A DNA stretch of 6,738 nucleotides from JAQVWU01 sp964628455 (GTDB lineage Bacteria > Bacillota > Clostridia > Oscillospirales > CAG-272), in NCBI GenBank assembly GCA_964628455.1, contig CAZVPD010000186.1:1-6738 (forward strand), in the 5' to 3' direction. Of the stretch, positions 1 through 3,924 are shown piece after piece. Position 1 is the stretch's first letter; the number at the start of each line of letters is the position of its first letter. Position numbers and translations under genes: made by a program. The notes beneath the pieces are model-generated. The model ran no database searches and was not told the origin of the DNA. It saw nothing but the letters and a program-made list of their open reading frames with translations.

Positions 1-344
1 TGAAGGGGACCGTCGGAAGCTGCGACAACAAGGATGGCACCGTCCATCTGAGCTGCGCCTGTAATCATGTTCTTAATATAGTCGGCGTGTCCGGGACAGT
101 CGACATGCGCATAATGACGTTTATCCGTCTCATATTCGACATGGCGGGTATTGATTGTAATACCCCTTGCTTTTTCTTCCGGTGCGTTGTCAATCTGGTC
201 ATAAGCCATAAATTCATTCTTGCCGTTCATGAGAGCAAGAGTTTTTGTGATGGCAGCTGTAAGTGTGGTCTTGCCATGGTCAACGTGACCTATGGTGCCG
301 ATATTAACATGAGGTTTGGTTCTTTCGAATTTTGTCTTTGCCAT
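1..344 (-). CDS. tuf: Elongation factor Tu, N-terminal part (3' end outside window)
   Basis: EF-Tu is the cytoplasmic GTPase that carries aminoacyl-tRNA to the ribosomal A site. The first 114 residues are visible and begin MAKTKFERTKPHVNIGTIGH, the standard N-terminus of the family. The P-loop GHVDHGKT lies at residues 19-26, the switch I segment ARGITINT at 59-66, and the switch II motif DCPGHADY at 82-89, with the catalytic His86 (E. coli His84 in mature numbering). The GAAQMDGAILVV strand follows at 96-107. The G4 NKxD motif and domains 2 and 3 lie beyond the left edge, where a full protein would have roughly 280 more residues. The ATG is fixed by a strong Shine-Dalgarno site 8 nt upstream. 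It lies 90 bp after fusA, the usual last place in a str operon, with no terminator between. The visible part shows no lesion; truncation is only by the window edge. Confidence 0.98.
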   Translation of the reverse strand, partial: MAKTKFERTKPHVNIGTIGHVDHGKTTLTAAITKTLALMNGKNEFMAYDQIDNAPEEKARGITINTRHVEYETDKRHYAHVDCPGHADYIKNMITGAAQMDGAILVVAASDGPL

Positions 345-352
345 TTTATTAT

Positions 353-359
353 TCCTCCC
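353..359 (-). promoter_or_regulatory. Ribosome binding site of tuf
   Basis: The minus strand reads GGGAGGA, then 8 nt (ATAATAAA) to the ATG of tuf. It directly follows a run of T residues, so it lies in a very AT-rich, probably unstructured region, as expected for a highly translated gene. Confidence 0.9.
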
Positions 360-434
360 AAAAAAATTTAAATAAAAAATTATATTTGATACGGTAAAAT
401 CATAACAGGATCTTGTTTGCTTTCTGACGCGTAT

Positions 435-2510
435 TTATTTTTTTCGTCCCGCCATCAGATTTTCCTGAAGCGATCTCGGCACTTCGGAAAAATGACTGGG
501 TTCCATCGAATACTGCCCTCTTCCCTGTGTGCGAGAACGAAGGTCCGTGGCGTAGCCGAACATTTCGGATAAGGGGACGATGGAAGTGATCTGCTGACCG
601 CCGGCAAGCGCGTCAATGGACTGGATCTGGCCGCGGCGTGAATTAAGATCACCGATCACTTCACCCAAGTAATCATCCGGAGTGATTGTGACAACCTTCA
701 TGATAGGTTCGGTAAGAACGGGATCTGCTTTTCTCATTGCTTCTTTGAAGGCTATCGAACCCGCGATTTTGAATGCAAGCTCGGAGGAGTCGACTTCATG
801 GTACGAGCCGTCATACAGTGTCACGATGACATCGACGACGTTATATCCGCCGACAACGCCGGAAAGCATGGCGCTCTTGATTCCTTCCTCGGCCGGTCCG
901 ATGAATTCTTTCGGTATCGTACCGCCGACAATCTTATTAACGAAAACGTAACCCTTTCCGGGTTCATTCGGCTCGATCGTGATTTTCACATGCCCGTATT
1001 GACCGTGACCGCCTGTCTGCCGCGCATATTTGCAGTCTTCATCGGCTTTTCTGCGGATGGTTTCTTTATAGGAAACCTGAGGCTTGCCGACATTTGCCTC
1101 GACTTTAAATTCACGGAGAAGTCTGTCAACAATAATTTCAAGATGAAGTTCTCCCATCCCGGCGATGATCGTCTGTCCGGTGTCTTCATCCGTATAGGTT
1201 CTGAATGTAGGATCTTCCTCAGCAAGCTTGGAAAGCCCGATACCCATTTTTTCCTGACCTGCTTTTGTTTTAGGCTCAATGGCAACACGGATGACGGGTT
1301 CGGGAAAATCCATGGATTCGAGAATGACCGGGTATTTTTTATCGCACAGCGTATCGCCTGTTGTGGTATTCTTCATACCTACGGCGGCAGCGATATCACC
1401 CGAATAACATATGTCGATATCCCGTCTGTCATTGGAATGCATCTGAAGGATACGCCCGAAACGCTCCATTCCGCCTTTGGTGGAGTTGTAGACCTGTGAA
1501 CCGGTTTCTATTTTACCGGAATAAACGCGGAAAAAGCATAATTTTCCGACAAACGGATCGGTCATTATTTTAAAGGCCAGTGCCGAAAAAGGAGCCTCGT
1601 CCGACGACAGCCGTTCTTCTTCCTGATCGGTGACGGGATTTATACCGCGTATCGGGGGAACATCAAGCGGTGAGGGCATGTAGTCCACAACCGCGTCAAG
1701 GAGTTTTTGTACCCCCTTGTTTTTATAGGACGTGCCGCAAGTAACCGGTACGATTTTATTGGCGATCGTTGCTTTTCTGATAGCTCCGCGCAGTTCTTCC
1801 GATGTGATAGGTTCACCGTTGCAGTATTTAATAAACAAATCATCGTCGTTTTCGGCTACGGCTTCCACCAGTTCCGCATGATATTTTGCTGCCGTTTCCA
1901 GCATATCGGCCGGAATTTCAGTCACACGCATATCTTTGCCCAGGTCATCATAATAAATATCCGAATTCATTTCGACGAGGTCGACAATACCCGTGAATGT
2001 ATCCTCTTTACCGATAGGCAGCTGTATAGGCACAGGATTCGCTTTCAGGCGGTCCCTGATCATGCTGATGACACGGAAGAAATTAGCGCCCATGATATCC
2101 ATTTTATTAATGTATGCCATTCTGGGCACGCCGTATTTATCCGCCTGACGCCATACCGTTTCCGACTGCGGTTCAACGCCGCCTTTCGCGCAGAATACAG
2201 TCACGGATCCGTCAAGCACCCTTAAAGAACGCTCGACTTCGACCGTAAAATCCACATGGCCGGGGGTGTCGATAATGTTTATACGGTTTTTCTTCCAGTA
2301 ACAGGTGGTTGCGGCAGAAGTTATGGTGATACCGCGTTCCTGTTCCTGTTCCATCCAGTCCATTGTCGCTCCGCCGTCATGCACTTCCCCCATTTTATGC
2401 GTTGTTCCCGTATAAAACAGAATCCGCTCGGTGGTAGTGGTTTTTCCGGCGTCGATATGTGCCATTATGCCTATGTTGCGCGTCCGATCCAAAGGGTATT
2501 CTCTCGGCAT
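435..2510 (-). CDS. fusA: Elongation factor G
   Basis: EF-G is the ribosomal translocase: it hydrolyses GTP to move tRNAs and mRNA after peptide bond formation, and also acts in ribosome recycling. The protein has 691 residues, normal for the family. Domain I carries the P-loop AHIDAGKTT (17-25), switch I with ERGITI (58-63), the switch II motif DTPGHVDF (81-88) with catalytic His85, NKMD (135-138) for guanine recognition, and a G5 segment CGTSYKN (258-264). Domain II follows at about 290-390 and domain III at about 400-475, with GMGELHLEI at 451-459. Domain IV is about 478-600, with its tip loop GSYHEVDSSE at 568-577. Domain V, from about 605, contains GEVIGDLNSRRG at 616-627. Phe88, Pro406 and His456, at or near positions where fusidic acid resistance arises elsewhere, are wild type as far as I can align them. 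It sits 69 bp after rpsG and 90 bp before tuf, consistent with cotranscription. The gene is intact. Confidence 0.99.
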   Translation of the reverse strand: MPREYPLDRTRNIGIMAHIDAGKTTTTERILFYTGTTHKMGEVHDGGATMDWMEQEQERGITITSAATTCYWKKNRINIIDTPGHVDFTVEVERSLRVLDGSVTVFCAKGGVEPQSETVWRQADKYGVPRMAYINKMDIMGANFFRVISMIRDRLKANPVPIQLPIGKEDTFTGIVDLVEMNSDIYYDDLGKDMRVTEIPADMLETAAKYHAELVEAVAENDDDLFIKYCNGEPITSEELRGAIRKATIANKIVPVTCGTSYKNKGVQKLLDAVVDYMPSPLDVPPIRGINPVTDQEEERLSSDEAPFSALAFKIMTDPFVGKLCFFRVYSGKIETGSQVYNSTKGGMERFGRILQMHSNDRRDIDICYSGDIAAAVGMKNTTTGDTLCDKKYPVILESMDFPEPVIRVAIEPKTKAGQEKMGIGLSKLAEEDPTFRTYTDEDTGQTIIAGMGELHLEIIVDRLLREFKVEANVGKPQVSYKETIRRKADEDCKYARQTGGHGQYGHVKITIEPNEPGKGYVFVNKIVGGTIPKEFIGPAEEGIKSAMLSGVVGGYNVVDVIVTLYDGSYHEVDSSELAFKIAGSIAFKEAMRKADPVLTEPIMKVVTITPDDYLGEVIGDLNSRRGQIQSIDALAGGQQITSIVPLSEMFGYATDLRSRTQGRGQYSMEPSHFSEVPRSLQENLMAGRKK

Positions 2511-2523
2511 TTAATTTCTCTCT

Positions 2524-2529
2524 CTCCTC
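2524..2529 (-). promoter_or_regulatory. Ribosome binding site of fusA in a purine-rich tract
   Basis: GAGGAG on the minus strand is the best match to the anti-Shine-Dalgarno, but it ends 13 nt before the ATG, longer than the 6-8 nt at the other three starts here. The space between is GAGAGAGAAATTAA, and the tract upstream is also nearly all purine. The exact pairing register is therefore unclear. The start itself is secure because MPREYPLDRTRNIGIMAHID is the family N-terminus. Confidence 0.65.
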
Positions 2530-2579
2530 GTCTTCTTCACTGTCGATCTATCTTCGGCTTATCATTGCAGAAAATTAGT

Positions 2580-3050
2580 TTAATATCTGTAATGCGCAAA
2601 CGCCTTGTTCGCTTCAGCCATTCTGTGTGTTTCTTCTCTCTTTTTGACTGCGCCGCCTGTGTTGTTGATAGCTTCCACAATCTCTGCCGACAATCTGTCC
2701 GCCATGGTTCTTTCGCTGCGGTTGCGGGCATATGTCGTAAGCCAGCGCAGACCTAATGTCTGACGGCGTTCGGGTCTGACTTCCATCGGAACCTGATATG
2801 TAGAACCGCCTACACGTCTTGCCTTAACTTCCAGGACCGGCATGATATTGTCCAACGCTGTGGTAAATGCTTCAAGAGGAGCTTTTCCGCTCTTTTGTTC
2901 CACAGTAAGGAACGCGTCATAAACTATCTTCTGTGCAACGCCTCTTTTACCGTCATACATAATATTATTGATAAGCTTTGTAACAAGCTTTGAATTATAT
3001 ACCGGATCGGCGAGTACGTCTCTCTTTGATATCTGACCTCTTCTTGGCAC
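2580..3050 (-). CDS. rpsG: 30S ribosomal protein S7
   Basis: S7 is a primary 16S rRNA-binding protein that organises the 30S head and touches mRNA and tRNA near the E site. I place the start at the GTG at 3048-3050, giving 156 residues, the usual length, beginning (M)PRRGQISKRDVLADPVYNS. This GTG lies 8 nt after a perfect AAGGAGG. Upstream in-frame ATGs exist, but one overlaps the Shine-Dalgarno site itself and the other lies before it. Visible family motifs are the helical core with ALDNIMPVLEVKARRVGG (65-82), the beta-hairpin region STYQVPMEVRPERRQTLG (83-100), and the C-terminal block HRMAEANKAFAHYRY (142-156), where many relatives end in YRW. It lies 175 bp after rpsL and 69 bp before fusA. 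In E. coli, S7 represses its own operon by binding the rpsL-rpsG spacer. The structured spacer here might do the same, but I cannot show it. Confidence 0.97.
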   Translation of the reverse strand: MPRRGQISKRDVLADPVYNSKLVTKLINNIMYDGKRGVAQKIVYDAFLTVEQKSGKAPLEAFTTALDNIMPVLEVKARRVGGSTYQVPMEVRPERRQTLGLRWLTTYARNRSERTMADRLSAEIVEAINNTGGAVKKREETHRMAEANKAFAHYRY

Positions 3051-3058
3051 TGAACTTC

Positions 3059-3065
3059 CCTCCTT
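3059..3065 (-). promoter_or_regulatory. Ribosome binding site that fixes the GTG start of rpsG
   Basis: The minus strand reads AAGGAGG followed by GAAGTTCA (8 nt) and then GTG. This strength and spacing decide the start in favour of GTG. The ATG at 3066-3068 immediately precedes and partly forms the ribosome binding site, and would add MKEGSS before the conserved PRRGQ. Confidence 0.92.
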
Positions 3066-3090
3066 CATTAAAAATGATATCACAGGTACT

Positions 3091-3105
3091 CGAAAAATGT
3101 TTTCG
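3091..3105 (-). promoter_or_regulatory. Small hairpin just upstream of the rpsG ribosome binding site
   Basis: CGAAAA at one arm (3100-3105) pairs perfectly with TTTTCG at the other (3091-3096) across a 3-nt loop, in the minus-strand transcript. It ends about 25 nt before the AAGGAGG of rpsG. It is AT-rich and weak, so it could be chance. If real, it would be a spacer or translational-control element rather than a terminator, since no U-tract follows and rpsG is downstream. Confidence 0.35.
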
Positions 3106-3127
3106 TAAATGCTGATTTCGCAGTCAG

Positions 3128-3176
3128 ATAAATCTATATTAAAGCATTTTCATGCTGTTTTATCATATAAATTTAT
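3128..3176 (-). promoter_or_regulatory. Stem-loop in the rpsL-rpsG intercistronic region
   Basis: In the minus-strand RNA, AUAAAUUUAUAU (3165-3176) can pair along its full 12 nt with AUAUAGAUUUAU (3128-3139): eleven Watson-Crick pairs and one U-G pair. The enclosed 25 nt contain a second hairpin, AGCAU-GAAA-AUGCU (3143-3156), closed by a GNRA-type tetraloop. The whole is a two-part stem-loop about 60 nt before the rpsG Shine-Dalgarno site. In E. coli the equivalent spacer is the binding site for S7 autoregulation. The position fits, but I see no sequence identity that proves it. RNA processing or mRNA stability roles are alternatives. The outer helix is almost all A-U, so its stability is modest. 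Confidence 0.5.
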
Positions 3177-3196
3177 ACTACGGCATAAACGTTTAT
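3166..3196. repeat. Two adjacent perfect 12-bp palindromes
   Basis: TATAAATTTATA (3166-3177) and ATAAACGTTTAT (3185-3196) are each perfectly self-complementary over 12 bp and are separated by 7 bp. The first overlaps one arm of the intercistronic stem-loop. As RNA hairpins each would have only about four pairs, so if they matter they are more likely DNA sites for a dimeric protein, or a by-product of AT-rich sequence. No known operator is recognised. Confidence 0.4.
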
Positions 3197-3225
3197 ATTC
3201 GAAACCGCTGTTCTGATTGTCCGTT

Positions 3226-3639
3226 TTATTTTTTCGGACGTTTGGCTCCGTATTTGGAACGGCCTTGCATACGCTTTGCGACTCCCTGAGCATCAAGAGT
3301 ACCGCGGATGATGTGGTAACGTACACCGGGCAAGTCACGTACTCTGCCGCCGCGTATAAGCACTACCGAGTGTTCCTGGAGATTATGGCCGACACCGGGA
3401 ATATAAGTAGTCGTCTCAAGTCCGTTCGTCAGTCTTACTCTTGCGATTTTACGCATGGCGGAGTTGGGCTTTTTGGGGCTCGATGTTGTAACTTTCGTAC
3501 AGACACCGCGCTTCTGGGGTGCGTTCTGATCAATGGGAACATTCCTTAAAGTATTGATCCCCTGCTGAAGCATGGGAGCTTTGGATTTATAAACGCTTTT
3601 TTCTCTTCCGAATCTTACGAGCTGATTAAATGTGGGCAT
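3226..3639 (-). CDS. rpsL: 30S ribosomal protein S12
   Basis: S12 sits at the decoding centre of the 30S subunit, monitors codon-anticodon geometry and is the classical streptomycin-resistance protein. The start is the ATG at 3637-3639, 6 nt after AAAGGAGG, giving 137 residues from MPTFNQLVRFGREKSVYKSK. A longer in-frame reading upstream would only translate the leader. Residues 27-41 include the spacer segment that Firmicute S12 has and E. coli lacks. The first decoding loop is PKKPNSA (55-61) with Lys56, the E. coli Lys43 equivalent, unchanged. The second loop reads GGRVRDLPGVRYH (97-109), so Arg101 occupies the position of E. coli Lys88, where Lys is normally near invariant. Asp102, the methylthiolated Asp in E. 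coli, is kept. The segment before PKKP is TTSS rather than the common TTT or TMT ending. The protein ends GRSKYGAKRPKK, complete. It is the first gene after the str promoter. Confidence 0.98.
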   Translation of the reverse strand: MPTFNQLVRFGREKSVYKSKAPMLQQGINTLRNVPIDQNAPQKRGVCTKVTTSSPKKPNSAMRKIARVRLTNGLETTTYIPGVGHNLQEHSVVLIRGGRVRDLPGVRYHIIRGTLDAQGVAKRMQGRSKYGAKRPKK

Positions 3640-3645
3640 ACCGAA

Positions 3646-3653
3646 CCTCCTTT
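3646..3653 (-). promoter_or_regulatory. Ribosome binding site of rpsL
   Basis: AAAGGAGG on the minus strand, continuing into TT, lies 6 nt before the ATG of MPTFNQ. It fixes the start and excludes a 14-residue upstream extension. Confidence 0.95.
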
Positions 3654-3666
3654 CTCTGAAAATAAA

Positions 3667-3732
3667 GATCAACGGGATCACCTGAGCGGCTTACATTAAA
3701 AGAAAGCGCAAAAACAAAACTGTTGACCCGTT
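3667..3732 (-). promoter_or_regulatory. rpsL leader with two mutually exclusive pairings
   Basis: With transcription starting near 3731, the leader is about 90 nt. Its 5' end can pair in two ways with the same distal segment. AACGGG (3727-3732) pairs with CCCGUU (3671-3676) over 6 bp, or GGUCAAC (3722-3728) pairs with GUUGAUC (3667-3673) over 7 bp with one G-U. The two overlap and cannot coexist. The loop of about 45 nt holds a U-rich stretch and no clear further stem. The distal arm ends about 14 nt before the Shine-Dalgarno site. No terminator hairpin with a U-tract is present, so any control would be translational or by RNA stability. Short inverted repeats of this size can be chance. Confidence 0.4.
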
Positions 3733-3737
3733 TATAT

Positions 3738-3767
3738 ATTATAGCACTTATGCCGTGTAAATGTCAA
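3738..3767 (-). promoter_or_regulatory. Promoter of the str operon (sigma-A type, extended -10)
   Basis: On the minus strand the -35 box is a perfect TTGACA (3762-3767). After an 18-bp spacer comes a perfect TATAAT (3738-3743), preceded by TG at the extended -10 position (TGCTATAAT). The DNA upstream of the -35 is AT-rich and could act as an UP element. The start is predicted at about 3731, leaving about 90 nt of leader before rpsL. This promoter would drive rpsL, rpsG, fusA and probably tuf independently of rpoBC. It is the strongest promoter match in the window, fitting genes that need very high expression. Confidence 0.88.
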
Positions 3768-3860
3768 GTGTAATAATATTTATGCGAATATTTCTACCAT
3801 ATGCACAATTCATGATTAAACACGACACAATATACTATAATTTATTTATTTAAATAATAG

Positions 3861-3920
3861 AAGCCGGAAAAAGGAAAACAATATATTCTGTGTAATAACA
3901 GTCATTCCGGCTTTTTCCGG
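3861..3920 (-). terminator. Inverted repeat after rpoC, probable terminator
   Basis: Starting 4 nt after the rpoC stop, the minus-strand RNA can form CCGGAAAAAG (3911-3920) with CUUUUUCCGG (3864-3873), a perfect 10-bp stem, or in a shifted register AAGCCGGAA (3905-3913) with UUCCGGCUU (3861-3869), 9 bp. The loop is about 35 nt and holds a small CUGU/ACAG hairpin. Downstream comes CUAUUAUUUAAAU, AU-rich but not a pure U-tract. On the plus strand the shifted stem is followed directly by a run of T, so it may terminate in both directions. The long loop makes it non-classical. The location between rpoC and the str promoter is the main support. Confidence 0.6.
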
Positions 3921-3924
3921 ACAA

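Noticed and set aside
379..405. Possible separate tuf promoter: TATAAT at 379-384 on the minus strand
   Set aside because: The -10 is perfect, but no good -35 lies 16-18 bp upstream (best hexamer about CTGTTA), and TATAAT is expected by chance in such AT-rich DNA. It remains possible but unsupported.
798..1499. Plus-strand frame of 233 codons opposite fusA (also 1707-2225)
   Set aside because: The 798-1499 frame has the same in-register antisense relation to an intact, highly conserved gene, and neither product is recognisable.
3134..3166. Ten-codon minus-strand frame (MIKQHENALI) in the rpsL-rpsG spacer, a possible leader peptide
   Set aside because: There is no Shine-Dalgarno sequence upstream and it overlaps the stem-loop. 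A frame this short is expected by chance.
3640..3681. In-frame N-terminal extension of S12
   Set aside because: It would translate the leader and Shine-Dalgarno site. MPTFNQ is the family N-terminus and has a perfect ribosome binding site.
3775..3792. Two AATATT boxes 12 bp apart just upstream of the str -35
   Set aside because: Each is a short AT palindrome in a very AT-rich stretch, with no recognised operator.
3815..3840. Plus-strand TATAAT near 3835 as a divergent promoter
   Set aside because: There is no -35 match at suitable spacing, and downstream in that direction lies only the antisense of rpoC behind a terminator-like repeat.
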